Origin: Pseudomonadota bacterium | Lineage (GTDB): Bacteria; Desulfobacterota; Desulfobulbia; Desulfobulbales; SURF-16 | Direction of reading: 5' to 3' | Length of the DNA: 64,000 nt | Assembly (NCBI GenBank): GCA_018816555.1 | Contig: JAHIVT010000021.1 | Span: 1 to 64,000, forward strand | Shown here: positions 11,027 to 20,160 of the stretch, in pieces | How the letters are laid out: every line of letters begins with the position of its first letter | Numbering within the stretch: position 1 is the stretch's first letter | The notes under the pieces: generated by a model | Seen by the model: only the letters and a program-made list of their open reading frames with translations | The model's database searches: none | What the model was told of the DNA's origin: nothing | Position numbers and translations under genes: made by a program

Positions 11027-11582
11027 CAATACCACTCCACTCCTTGAGTCCCGAAACCTGCAGTCCGATCTGGGCGGCCACCCGGCCGGCAAAATGACGG
11101 GCCATGTCCCGCAGATTTTCCGGCAGGTGATAAAAGGCCGGCATGGCAGGACAGATGATCGCCCCGGCATCCGAGGCGGCCAGCATATTCTGCAGATGGT
11201 TCCGATTAAACGGCGTCTCGCGCACGGCGAGCACCAGTGGTTTTCTTTCTTTCAGCATCACGTCGGCGGCGCGGTGGATCAGATTGATCGACAGGCCGTT
11301 TGCTATGGCCGCCAGCGTCCCCATGGTGCAGGGCAGCACCACCATGGCATCATAACGTGCCGACCCGCTGGCCATGGGCGCGGCCAGATTGTCAACCGTA
11401 TACCATTTACGCACCGCAGTTAGATCATGGGGGGCGAGTTGCTCCTCTAGCCCGAGGACCTTCTCGCCGGCCCCGGAGATGATGCCGTGCACCTCCACCT
11501 CAAGTTCACTGATCAGCCGCAGAAACTCCACCGCATAGAGAGAGCCGCTGGCTCCGGTTATTGCCAGGATAATCTTTTTCAT
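11019..11582 (-). CDS. ubiX: UbiX-family flavin prenyltransferase
   Basis: MKKIILAITGASGSLYAVEFLR...; overlaps mqnP start. Confidence 0.88.
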   Translation of the reverse strand: MKKIILAITGASGSLYAVEFLRLISELEVEVHGIISGAGEKVLGLEEQLAPHDLTAVRKWYTVDNLAAPMASGSARYDAMVVLPCTMGTLAAIANGLSINLIHRAADVMLKERKPLVLAVRETPFNRNHLQNMLAASDAGAIICPAMPAFYHLPENLRDMARHFAGRVAAQIGLQVSGLKEWSGIDV

Positions 11583-12286
11583 TTGACGCCTATGTATACG
11601 GAAACAATTCCAAAGGTAAGGGGCCGACGGGATACCTCGGCAAACCCGGCCTTTTTCATCATGCCCAGCAGCTCCTCCGGTTCATAAAAAGCGGCAATGG
11701 AACTGGCCAGATACTCATAGGCCTCCTTGTCGCCGGAGACCACCCCGGCAACTTTGGGCAGTACCGTATTCAAATAAAAGCTGTAAACCGGTTTGACAAT
11801 GATATTCCGGGGCCGGGAAAACTCAAGGATGAGCAGCTTGCCTCCTGGTTTGAGCACCCGGTGCATCTCGTTCAAACCGTCCTGGGTGCGGCCGAGATTA
11901 CGCACGCCAAAGGCCACGGTTATCCCCCAGAAGCTTTTATCCCGGGCCGGGATCTTTTCCCCGTCCCCGCATACCGGGAAGATACGCTGCCGCCGGTTGT
12001 CCGAGGGAAGGGTTTTGATCCCCGCCCGCAGCATGTCTTCACAGAAATCAATGGCAAACACCTGCCGGGCGGGCGCCTGCCTTGCCAGCTCCAGGGAAAG
12101 GGGCAGGGTTCCGGCACAGAGATCGAGCACTGCCCCGTCGGGAAACATCTTCAGCTCGCGGGTGGTGACCCAGCGCCAGTAACGGTCGATCTGGAAGCTG
12201 AGCAGTGAATTCAGAAAATCATATTTATGGCTGATGGAAGAAAACTTTTCTTTGACAAAGGTTTTCTTTTCATCCGGAGTTTGCAT
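11579..12286 (-). CDS. ubiE: Demethylmenaquinone methyltransferase (UbiE/MenG)
   Basis: VLDLCAGT, GDGEKIPARDKSF, AFGVRNL, LEFSRP motifs. Confidence 0.9.
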   Translation of the reverse strand: MQTPDEKKTFVKEKFSSISHKYDFLNSLLSFQIDRYWRWVTTRELKMFPDGAVLDLCAGTLPLSLELARQAPARQVFAIDFCEDMLRAGIKTLPSDNRRQRIFPVCGDGEKIPARDKSFWGITVAFGVRNLGRTQDGLNEMHRVLKPGGKLLILEFSRPRNIIVKPVYSFYLNTVLPKVAGVVSGDKEAYEYLASSIAAFYEPEELLGMMKKAGFAEVSRRPLTFGIVSVYIGVK

Positions 12287-12530
12287 TTTTTATTGGTCCT
12301 ATTGGTCCGCGATTAGTCTTATTGGTCCTATTGGTCAGGTCCTTGTCGTTAAATAGCCTGCCCCCTGCTGTAGGAACGGGCCTTGCCCGCGATAAATGTT
12401 TCGGCAATGCCAAAGAGTCGCGGGCAAGGCCCGCTCCTACCATCCCAACGGTTTCATAGCCGCGAAGCAGTCATCAATCTCAGAAGTCTCTTTGATCTTG
12501 TCGTTAAGACCAGTGAGACCAGTCGGACTA
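12287..12530. repeat. Composite repeat E1: 9-mer array (ATTGGTCCT) / REP-like hairpin / inverted 9-mer array
   Basis: Direct reading: attggtcct repeats at 12291-12337, hairpin 12369-12440, inverse units gaccagtga gaccagtcg gacta 12508-12530. Confidence 0.8.
12369..12440. repeat. REP-like long palindrome, copy 1
   Basis: GTAGGAACGGGCCTTGCCCGCGA...TCGCGGGCAAGGCCCGCTCCTAC. Confidence 0.85.
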
Positions 12531-13343
12531 TTTACATACTTTTATCGGCAGGGCCTGTGCCGGTGCCTCGCCCCGTTTGATCAGATAATCAAAGAAAAGT
12601 GTGAGCGCCTGCATTTTCTGCGGGGTGAGGTCATATTCAATGCCGCAGAGGTACTTATAACATGAATCCACGTCCATGGGAATTCTCGGCGCCACCTGTG
12701 TGCATACCGCACGCAGTTCCTCCTTGCCCTGACGGATGCAGGAAAGCAGCTCCTGCCGTATTTCACTGACGCAACCGGCCTGTTGGGCCAGAAAATCTTC
12801 GCGCACCGCCCAGACGGCAAAGACAAAGGGCAGCCCGGTGTGCTGCTGCCAGGTCTCGCCCAGATCAAGGCAGAAGGGATAAGCCCCGCCGGTTTTCAGT
12901 CGCAGGGCCTCATCGCCGATGGCCAGCACCCCGCTCATCTCATCATCTTCCAGATTATTGCCCGTGTGATAAATGGGCCGGACCCGGTAAAACTCCTCTA
13001 AAATGATCTTTACCAGGGCAACCGAGGTCTGCGACTGGGTGCTGAGCCGCACCTTCTTGCCTGCAAGTTGTTCCGGTGCCACCCGGGAAAACAGAAAGAC
13101 ACTGCCCACCGGCCCGGAGGAGCTGATGGAAATATCCTCCATGATGCGATACAGATGGGGATTGGCTGCATATTCATGGGAGGAGACAAAGCCCAGGTCA
13201 AGCTCATTATCGCAGAGCATCCTGTTCAATGTAGTGGGCGCGGCTTCGGTGATCAGCCAGTCAGGCCGCGTGACCTTCTGCTGCCAGATCACATAGAGCG
13301 GCGCCGTGTTGATAAAATTGACCATACCGATACGCGCTTTCAT
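12528..13343 (-). CDS. mqnA: Chorismate dehydratase MqnA
   Basis: MKARIGMVNFINTAPLY...ELDLGFVSSHEYA...IGDEAL. Confidence 0.88.
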   Translation of the reverse strand: MKARIGMVNFINTAPLYVIWQQKVTRPDWLITEAAPTTLNRMLCDNELDLGFVSSHEYAANPHLYRIMEDISISSSGPVGSVFLFSRVAPEQLAGKKVRLSTQSQTSVALVKIILEEFYRVRPIYHTGNNLEDDEMSGVLAIGDEALRLKTGGAYPFCLDLGETWQQHTGLPFVFAVWAVREDFLAQQAGCVSEIRQELLSCIRQGKEELRAVCTQVAPRIPMDVDSCYKYLCGIEYDLTPQKMQALTLFFDYLIKRGEAPAQALPIKVCK

Positions 13344-13344
13344 C

Positions 13345-14532
13345 CTACCTGGCCTCCTCGACCCAGCGAACCCGCAGGGTTTTCCCCGCGCTTGTCAGAA
13401 AATCATCAGCATTGCCTGCTGTTACTCCCTGGGCCTCAACGGCGATGATATCCGCCCTCATGGCCGGGGCAAGCTGTCCGGAATCATGCACGGCAAGACA
13501 TTGCGCACCTCCCCGGGTCGCCATGGTAAGCACCGTGGCCGGGGCAAGCTGGGGATGATCCTCGCGCAGCAGGCGCATCTCCTCCCAGATGGAAAATTGC
13601 GGATTGCTGGCCATACTGTCCGTGCCCAGGCCAGGCATTAAGCCTGCCCGTACCATTTTTTCCACCGGCGCCGTGCCCACCCCCAGATACCTGTTGCTGC
13701 CCGGGCACAGACACACCTTGGCGCCTCTTGCAGCAAGCAGGGCGATTTCATCGTCCGGGACATGGACGCAATGCACGCAGAGAGTCTTGTCATCAACGAT
13801 GCGCAACCGGTCAAGATAGGTGACAGCCCCACAGCCGGGCGGAACAAAGGAACCATCCCAGAAGCCACGTTCCTCGATAAAGGAACGCAACGGCCCGGAA
13901 CCATCCAGCAGAAAATCGATTTCCGCCCGGGATTCCGCCACATGAATGGAAAATATCTGCTTTCTGCTGTTTGCCCGCTGTTTTGCCGCAACCAGCAGAC
14001 TGGCATGGTTGGAATAGGGGGCATGACTGGTGCATTCACCTTGGCTCTCCTGCATCCTGGCCAGGGCATTGGCCGCTGATTGCTGGGCAAAGCCGAGCAT
14101 CTCCAGATAAAAATGGACCTGCACCGGGTGCCCCTCGCCGATTTTTGCGCTCTCCGGCAGATTGCCGATATCGGCAACCCGGGCCACCCCTTGCTCATGC
14201 AACACATCCAGGGCAATACGCGCTGCAGTGGCTACGTCATCAGCCGAATTCTGCCGGGCCGCCAGCAATTCACCGATCCAGCCGGTCATACCGCCCTCTC
14301 GAGGTTGCCGTTGGCCAAGCACGGCCAGATGGGAAAGCTCCAGGTGGGCATGACAGTTGATCAGGGCAGGGAGCAGTATTGCCCCCTCATGGTCCTTCAC
14401 CAGTCCCCTGCCCCGGAGCTGGGCATAGGAACCGACCTCAACAATAGCCCCGCCTTCGGTGACCACGGCCCCATCGCTGATGGGCGGGGCGCTGATCGGC
14501 AGAACCACCGGCGCTCTGTGTACAAGCAACAT
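13345..14532 (-). CDS. Amidohydrolase, likely aminofutalosine deaminase (MqnX-type)
   Basis: LPALINCHAHLELSHL, SIHVAES, HCVHV, GLGTDSMASN metal-binding motifs; between mqnC and mqnA. Confidence 0.75.
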   Translation of the reverse strand: MLLVHRAPVVLPISAPPISDGAVVTEGGAIVEVGSYAQLRGRGLVKDHEGAILLPALINCHAHLELSHLAVLGQRQPREGGMTGWIGELLAARQNSADDVATAARIALDVLHEQGVARVADIGNLPESAKIGEGHPVQVHFYLEMLGFAQQSAANALARMQESQGECTSHAPYSNHASLLVAAKQRANSRKQIFSIHVAESRAEIDFLLDGSGPLRSFIEERGFWDGSFVPPGCGAVTYLDRLRIVDDKTLCVHCVHVPDDEIALLAARGAKVCLCPGSNRYLGVGTAPVEKMVRAGLMPGLGTDSMASNPQFSIWEEMRLLREDHPQLAPATVLTMATRGGAQCLAVHDSGQLAPAMRADIIAVEAQGVTAGNADDFLTSAGKTLRVRWVEEAR

Positions 14533-14540
14533 GGCCTTGC

Positions 14541-15596
14541 TTACCCCGCTACCAGCGTATAATCCATGGTACGCTGCCTGGGTGTAAATCCGGCCTCGCG
14601 AACGATGCGGCGTATCTCTTCCTCGGACAATCTGAAGCTGACCCCGGCGGCTGCCACCACGTTTTCCTCGATCATGGTGCTGCCGAAATCATTGGCCCCG
14701 AAGAACAGGGAAATCTGGGCGATCTTCGGGCCCTGGGTCACCCAGGAGGCCTGGATATTATCGATGTTGTCAAGATAGATACGGGAGATGGCCAGCATTT
14801 TCAGGTAAGAAAAGGCCGTTGTTTTGGGCAGATGGTCATAAACCGTATTGTCGGGCTGGAAGGGCCAGGGAATAAAGGCGGTAAAGCCGCCGGTCCTGTC
14901 CTGCAGACTGCGGACGCGCTCGAGATGTTCCAGTCGTTCCGCAAAAGTCTCGATATGACCGAACATCATGGTCGCCGTGGTGCGCATGCCCTGGTTATGG
15001 GCTTCTTCCATCACGCCGATCCAGGCATCGGCCGAACACTTGCGCGGCGCGGTTTCCTGCCGCACCCGGTCGGAGAGAATCTCAGCCCCGCCTCCGGGAA
15101 TAGAGTCAAGCCCCGCCTTGCGCAGACGAATCAGCACCTCTTTGACGCTGAGGCCCGACAAATTGGCAAAATGACAGACCTCAGGCGGGGAAAAACCGTG
15201 GATATGAATGCCGTATCCCTTGATGAAACGCAGCATCTCCTCATAAAACTCCAGGGGCTTGTCCGGATGCAAGCCGCCCTGGAGAAGGATCTGGGTGCCG
15301 CCAAGTTCCTGGGTCTCTTCAATCTTTTTGCCCAGTTCGTCAAAACTAAGCACCGAGCCGCGCTCATCCTCTGGAGCCCGGTAAAAGGCGCAGAACTTAC
15401 AGGCGGAGATGCAGATATCCGTGTAATTGATATTGCGGTCAATCACATAGGTGACATGCGGTTCGGGATGCAGCCTTTTACGGATGGTGTCCGCCAGCCC
15501 GCCGAGCTGATAGAGGTCCCCGTCCCGCAGCAACTGCAAACCCTCTTCAGCACTGATACGCTGACCTGACTCCACTTTCTTGATTATTTTTTCCAT
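14541..15596 (-). CDS. mqnC: Cyclic dehypoxanthinylfutalosine synthase MqnC (radical SAM)
   Basis: CISACKFCAFYR CxxxCxxC motif; GGFTAFIPWPFQPDNT; likely ATG at 15596 (longer ORF reads through a repeat). Confidence 0.88.
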   Translation of the reverse strand: MEKIIKKVESGQRISAEEGLQLLRDGDLYQLGGLADTIRKRLHPEPHVTYVIDRNINYTDICISACKFCAFYRAPEDERGSVLSFDELGKKIEETQELGGTQILLQGGLHPDKPLEFYEEMLRFIKGYGIHIHGFSPPEVCHFANLSGLSVKEVLIRLRKAGLDSIPGGGAEILSDRVRQETAPRKCSADAWIGVMEEAHNQGMRTTATMMFGHIETFAERLEHLERVRSLQDRTGGFTAFIPWPFQPDNTVYDHLPKTTAFSYLKMLAISRIYLDNIDNIQASWVTQGPKIAQISLFFGANDFGSTMIEENVVAAAGVSFRLSEEEIRRIVREAGFTPRQRTMDYTLVAG

Positions 15597-15841
15597 TTTC
15601 ATTTTGGTCTTATTGGTCCTATTTGTCTTACTTGCCCGACTAGTCCTACTGGACTTATTGGTCTGGTTCCTGCCGTTGCGTAAACTGTCTTCTTTCTGTA
15701 GGAGCGAAGCAGCGTTATTAATCCCATTAGTCTTTTTGATCATGCCGTTCAGACCAGCCGGACCAGTAAGACCAGTTAGACCAGTTAGACCAGTTAGACC
15801 AATCGGACCAGTAAGACCAATCCGACTAATCCGACTAATAC
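15597..15841. repeat. Composite repeat E2: two inverted 9-mer arrays around a short core
   Basis: ATTGGTCCT-type units 15602-15664; about ten GACCAGTTA/GACCAATCG units 15752-15841. Confidence 0.85.
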
Positions 15842-16929
15842 GTCTTGATCACATCATACAGTGTGCCGCGCTGCACCGGAGTACGACCGGCCTCCTTGAT
15901 CAGCCGCACCAGCTCATCAATGGACATGGCCTGCTCGGTCTCAGCCCCGGCCATGTGAGTGATGATCTCTTCCTTCACCGTTCCGTCCACATCATCGGCG
16001 CCAAAGGACAGGGCAACCTGGGCCATCTTCGGCCCGATCATCACCCAGTAGGCCTTGATATGGGGGAAATTATCAAGAAAACAGCGGGCCACGGCCAGGC
16101 TTTTCAGATCATCAATGCCGGAGGTGCGCGACAGATCGGATAGCTGGGTGTTTTTCGGGTGAAAGGCCAGGGGAATAAAGGCCAGGAAGCCGTTGGTCTC
16201 ATCCTGGGCCTGGCGCAGGGCGTCGAGATGGTCGATTCTCTCCTCAACTGTCTCGATATGCCCGTAGAGCATGGTGGCATTGGTCTTCAGCCCGAGGCGA
16301 TGGGCGGTCTTAGCCACCTCCAGCCAGCCTTCGCCGGAGAGTTTGCTTTCGCAGGTGAGTTTCCTGATCCGCGGGCTGAATACCTCCGCGCCGCCGCCGG
16401 GAATGGAACCAAGACCTGCCTCCATGAGAATCTCCAGAATGCGGTCCACCGGCTTGCCGGCAAGCTTGGCCAGATGATCGATCTCCACGCAGGTAAAGGC
16501 CTGGATATGGATCGCAGGACGTATTGCTTTGATTTCCTGAAGAAGATCCGTATAGTAGCTGAAGGGAAGATCCGGATGGATCCCCCCCACCATGTGGATC
16601 TCGGTGATGGGCTCATCAATGCGTTCCCGCACCTTGCCGGCCACATCCTCCCGGGTCATCTCATAGGCCTTGTCGGAATCCTTGTCCTTGCCGAAGGCAC
16701 AGAATTTACAGAGATTGGTGCAGATATTCGAATAGTTGATATGCTGGTTATAGATGAAATAGGCGTTGTCGCCGTTTAAGCGCTCCCGGACAATATTGGC
16801 CAGATAGCCCACGGCCAGCAGATGGGGAGACTGATAGAGCCTGATGCCGTCTTCACGGCTGATCCTCTCATTATTTTTTATTTTCTGCAGAATATCGCCG
16901 AGCCCTGCCCTTTCCACATAGGATTCCAT
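15835..16929 (-). CDS. mqnE: Aminofutalosine synthase MqnE (radical SAM)
   Basis: CTNLCKFCAFGKD radical SAM motif; GFLAFIPLAFHPKNT. Confidence 0.9.
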   Translation of the reverse strand: MESYVERAGLGDILQKIKNNERISREDGIRLYQSPHLLAVGYLANIVRERLNGDNAYFIYNQHINYSNICTNLCKFCAFGKDKDSDKAYEMTREDVAGKVRERIDEPITEIHMVGGIHPDLPFSYYTDLLQEIKAIRPAIHIQAFTCVEIDHLAKLAGKPVDRILEILMEAGLGSIPGGGAEVFSPRIRKLTCESKLSGEGWLEVAKTAHRLGLKTNATMLYGHIETVEERIDHLDALRQAQDETNGFLAFIPLAFHPKNTQLSDLSRTSGIDDLKSLAVARCFLDNFPHIKAYWVMIGPKMAQVALSFGADDVDGTVKEEIITHMAGAETEQAMSIDELVRLIKEAGRTPVQRGTLYDVIKTY

Positions 16930-16994
16930 GAAATGTCGCTCCCTTACACGTTTTGCTGCGTATGACACCACGCAAATATTGTCAAACTATTCGA

Positions 16995-17789
16995 TTACTG
17001 CTGTTTGCCGCAGGCGGCCAGACCTTCTTTCAATACACGCAGTATCATCTTTACCTGGGCAAGCAACTCCTCTCTGTTGCTCTGCTTCAAATCAAGATCA
17101 GAGTCAAGAGCACCCTGGGCATAACTCTGCAGAAACCTGTCAAGTGTGGCGTCCAAAATAAAAATCACCACGGCCAGAGGAATGTCGTTGCGGATGGCAC
17201 CGCTCTGCTGCCCTGCCTGGCAAAGCGGCCCGAAATATTCCCGGGAAAAAAGACGAACCTGGGCCAGCAGCTTTTCCCGCATGGGCACATCCTGTTCAAA
17301 AAGCACCCTGAGATAAATCTGGAAATAATCAGGATGGCGGTCAATAAATTCTATGCCGGCCAGCAGCACCCTGCCTACCTGGCAGAAGAAATCAAGCTCC
17401 GAGCCGGCTTCCGCGATACGAGAGTATCCCTGCTCGGCCGTCGCGCTTTCGCCGTCCATGGCTCGCGCGACATTTGAGCTTCCCTGCTCGGCCGTCGTGC
17501 TTCCGCCGTCCATGGCTCGCGCGACATTTGCGCGTCCCTGCGCGGCAACCGCTTTTTTTACCAGCAGGGTAAAGCGCTCAAAAATAAAAACAAAGAGTAC
17601 TTCTTTGTTGTGAAAGTACTGATAAAGTGATCCCTTGGAAATGCCCGCATCCCTGACAATGGTGTTGATGCTTGCTTTTTTATAGCCATGCCGGGAAAAT
17701 TCCCCGACCGCGGCGGCAACGATTTTTTCCTGTTTTTCAGGAGGCAGGTTGCTGAATGTCGTTCTTGCCAGTTGCTGTAAGTTTTCCAT
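16995..17789 (-). CDS. TetR/AcrR family regulator with internal 18-aa tandem repeat
   Basis: TetR HTH GEFSRHGYKKASINTIVRDAGISKGSLYQYFHNKEVLF; repeat NVARAMDGGSTTAEQGSS. Confidence 0.85.
   Translation of the reverse strand: MENLQQLARTTFSNLPPEKQEKIVAAAVGEFSRHGYKKASINTIVRDAGISKGSLYQYFHNKEVLFVFIFERFTLLVKKAVAAQGRANVARAMDGGSTTAEQGSSNVARAMDGESATAEQGYSRIAEAGSELDFFCQVGRVLLAGIEFIDRHPDYFQIYLRVLFEQDVPMREKLLAQVRLFSREYFGPLCQAGQQSGAIRNDIPLAVVIFILDATLDRFLQSYAQGALDSDLDLKQSNREELLAQVKMILRVLKEGLAACGKQQ
17427..17546. repeat. 54-bp tandem repeat inside TetR gene (2 full units plus partial)
   Basis: tccctgctcggccgtcg[c/t]gctt[t/-]cgccgtccatggctcgcgcgacatttg at 17427-17480 and 17481-17534, partial from 17535. Confidence 0.85.
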
Positions 17790-17919
17790 AATGTGACCAG
17801 GTGGTCATATTAGTGCGGAAAAAAAAATGCGCAATAAAAAAAGTTCATATTTTCTTCATATTAATGAAGTATATAAGCCAGCATCTGATTTAATATCAAA
17901 TTTTTGCAGGTAAAAAGTC

Positions 17920-19071
17920 ATGCGAGAAAGCTTTCTCCCCTTTTCAAAACCTTCCATCAGCGAAGAGGAAATCGACGCCGTTGCCCAGGTGCTGCGCTCC
18001 GGTTGGATTACCACCGGGCCGAAAACCTCTGAATTCGAGGAATCGTTTGCCCGTTACTGTGGAGCCGGGGCCGGGGTTGCCCTCTGCTCGGCCACAGCCG
18101 GCATGCATCTTCTCTTAAAAGCCCTGAACATAGGCCCGGGGGATGAGGTAATCACCCCCTCCATGACCTGGGTATCCACCGTCAACATGATAGTTCTCTG
18201 CGGCGCCACTCCGGTCTTTGCCGATATCGACCGTGACAATCTGATGGTGACGGCAGAAAGCATCAAACCCTGCATCACGGAGCGCACCAGACTTATCGTG
18301 CCGGTCCATTTTGCCGGTGCTGCAGCTGATATGGATCCCATCCGCCAACTTTGCGCCGAAAAATCAATTGCCCTGGTGGAAGATGCCGCCCATGCAGCCG
18401 GCACCGAGTATAAACAGCAAAAAATCGGCGCAATCGGCACGACAATCTTTTCCTTTCATCCCATCAAGAACATCACAACCGGTGAAGGCGGCATGTTCTG
18501 TTCGGATGACTCAGTTCTACTTGATACAATCCGCCGCTTGAAATTTCATGGACTTGGCGTTGACGCATATGACAGAAAGAGCCAGGGACGCAGCCCCCAG
18601 GCCGAGGTCCTTGAGCCGGGCTACAAGTACAACCTCACCGATATTGCCTCGGTCCTCGGGATCGGTCAGCTCAAACGACTGGATGATTTCATTGCCGGAC
18701 GGGCCGAACTTGCCGCCCGTTACCACCAGCTGCTGGCAGAGGTGGATGAGATAATGCCCCTTGCCGTGCCGGACTATGACATCCGCCATGCCTGGCACCT
18801 CTTTATTGTCCGCCTGGACACCGAACGGGCGGGCATGAGCCGCAATAGCTTCATGGAACAACTGAAGGCGAAAAACATCGGCACAGGCATCCATTTCCTG
18901 GCCGCCCACACCCAGAAATACTACCGCGAGTCCCGTAAAGATCTGCTTGGCACCTTGCCCAACACGGAATGGAATTCCGCAAGAATCTGTTCCCTGCCCC
19001 TTTTTCCGGCAATGACGGTGGAGGATGTGGAGGATGTTGTGCAGGCAGTAAAGGAGGTCCTGAGAAAATGA
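17920..19071 (+). CDS. arnB: UDP-4-amino-4-deoxy-L-arabinose--oxoglutarate aminotransferase
   Basis: DegT/DnrJ-type with [30 protein letters not shown] and VEDAAHA. Confidence 0.88.
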   Translation: MRESFLPFSKPSISEEEIDAVAQVLRSGWITTGPKTSEFEESFARYCGAGAGVALCSATAGMHLLLKALNIGPGDEVITPSMTWVSTVNMIVLCGATPVFADIDRDNLMVTAESIKPCITERTRLIVPVHFAGAAADMDPIRQLCAEKSIALVEDAAHAAGTEYKQQKIGAIGTTIFSFHPIKNITTGEGGMFCSDDSVLLDTIRRLKFHGLGVDAYDRKSQGRSPQAEVLEPGYKYNLTDIASVLGIGQLKRLDDFIAGRAELAARYHQLLAEVDEIMPLAVPDYDIRHAWHLFIVRLDTERAGMSRNSFMEQLKAKNIGTGIHFLAAHTQKYYRESRKDLLGTLPNTEWNSARICSLPLFPAMTVEDVEDVVQAVKEVLRK

Positions 19072-20060
19072 GCAACCCGGCTTTTTCCGTGGTTATTCCT
19101 GTTTATAACGAATCAGCCTGTCTCGATGAGCTGATCAATCGCTGTCTGGCCTCCTGCCGCAGCACCGGGGAGCCCTTTGAACTGATCCTTATTGATGACG
19201 GCAGCCGGGATGGCTCCACCGAGATGATCAGACAGGCAGCGGACCAGCATGCTGAAGTGGTCGGCGTGCTGCTTAACCGTAATTACGGACAGCATGCCGC
19301 GGTCTTTGCCGGTTTCCGCCAGAGCCTGGGACCGATCGTTATCACCCTGGATGCCGATCTGCAGAACCCGCCGGAGGAGATTCCCAAGCTGCTGCAGACC
19401 ATGAACAAGGGTTATGATGTGGTGGGCACGGTGCGGGTCAATCGCCAGGACAGCCTGTTCAGAAAGGTGGCCTCTGCCTTGGTCAACAAGGCGGTCCGCC
19501 AGGCCACCGGGGTGATGATGCATGACTACGGCTGCATGCTGCGGGCCTATCGCCGCCATATTGTCAATGCCATGCTCCAGTGCCATGAACATTCCACCTT
19601 TATCCCCATCCTGGCCAATAGTTTTGCAAGAAAAACCACAGAGATACAGGTCGGCCACGCTGAACGGACCAAGGGTGAGTCCAAATACAGCCTGTTCAAA
19701 CTCATCTCCCTGCAGTACGACCTGCTCACCTCCATGTCCACCTTTCCTTTGCGGCTGCTCTCCCTGATGGGCACAGTTATTGCCGCCTGCGGGGTGAGCT
19801 TCGGCATCTTTCTTATGATCATGCGTATCTATTACGGCGCCACCTGGGCCGCCGAAGGTGTCTTCACCCTTTTTGCCGCCCTCTTTGTCCTGATCGGCGC
19901 CCTTTATCTTGCCCTGGGTCTTATGGGTGAATACATCGGTCGCATCTACCATGACGTGCGCAGCAGGCCCCGCTATTTCATCCAGGAGGTGCGGGGCGGC
20001 AGCAATCTGGAACACGGCGAAAACATGATTCATGCTGAATCAATCAGCAATCACCCCTAA
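19068..20060 (+). CDS. arnC: Undecaprenyl-phosphate L-Ara4FN transferase (GT2)
   Basis: [36 protein letters not shown] at 19068. Confidence 0.88.
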   Translation: MSNPAFSVVIPVYNESACLDELINRCLASCRSTGEPFELILIDDGSRDGSTEMIRQAADQHAEVVGVLLNRNYGQHAAVFAGFRQSLGPIVITLDADLQNPPEEIPKLLQTMNKGYDVVGTVRVNRQDSLFRKVASALVNKAVRQATGVMMHDYGCMLRAYRRHIVNAMLQCHEHSTFIPILANSFARKTTEIQVGHAERTKGESKYSLFKLISLQYDLLTSMSTFPLRLLSLMGTVIAACGVSFGIFLMIMRIYYGATWAAEGVFTLFAALFVLIGALYLALGLMGEYIGRIYHDVRSRPRYFIQEVRGGSNLEHGENMIHAESISNHP

Positions 20061-20160
20061 CCGGCCCTCAGTCATATTTTGGCACTGAGGCCTCCTAAAT
20101 ACGGTAAAAACCAGAGCCGCATTTTCCTCTTCCATTAATCGCATCCATCGGAGTTTCATC

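Noticed and set aside
15597-15743. N-terminal extension of mqnC (MIKKTNGINN...RTNKTK)
   Set aside because: Encoded by composite repeat E2; MqnC homology starts at MEKIIKKVESGQRISAEEGL, so ATG 15596 is preferred.
15752-15841. Possible CRISPR array
   Set aside because: Units are contiguous 9-mers without spacers and no cas genes are present.
15580-16143. 187-aa plus-strand ORF with RPVRPVRPV repeats
   Set aside because: Translation of the 9-mer arrays and antisense mqnE, not a real repeat protein.
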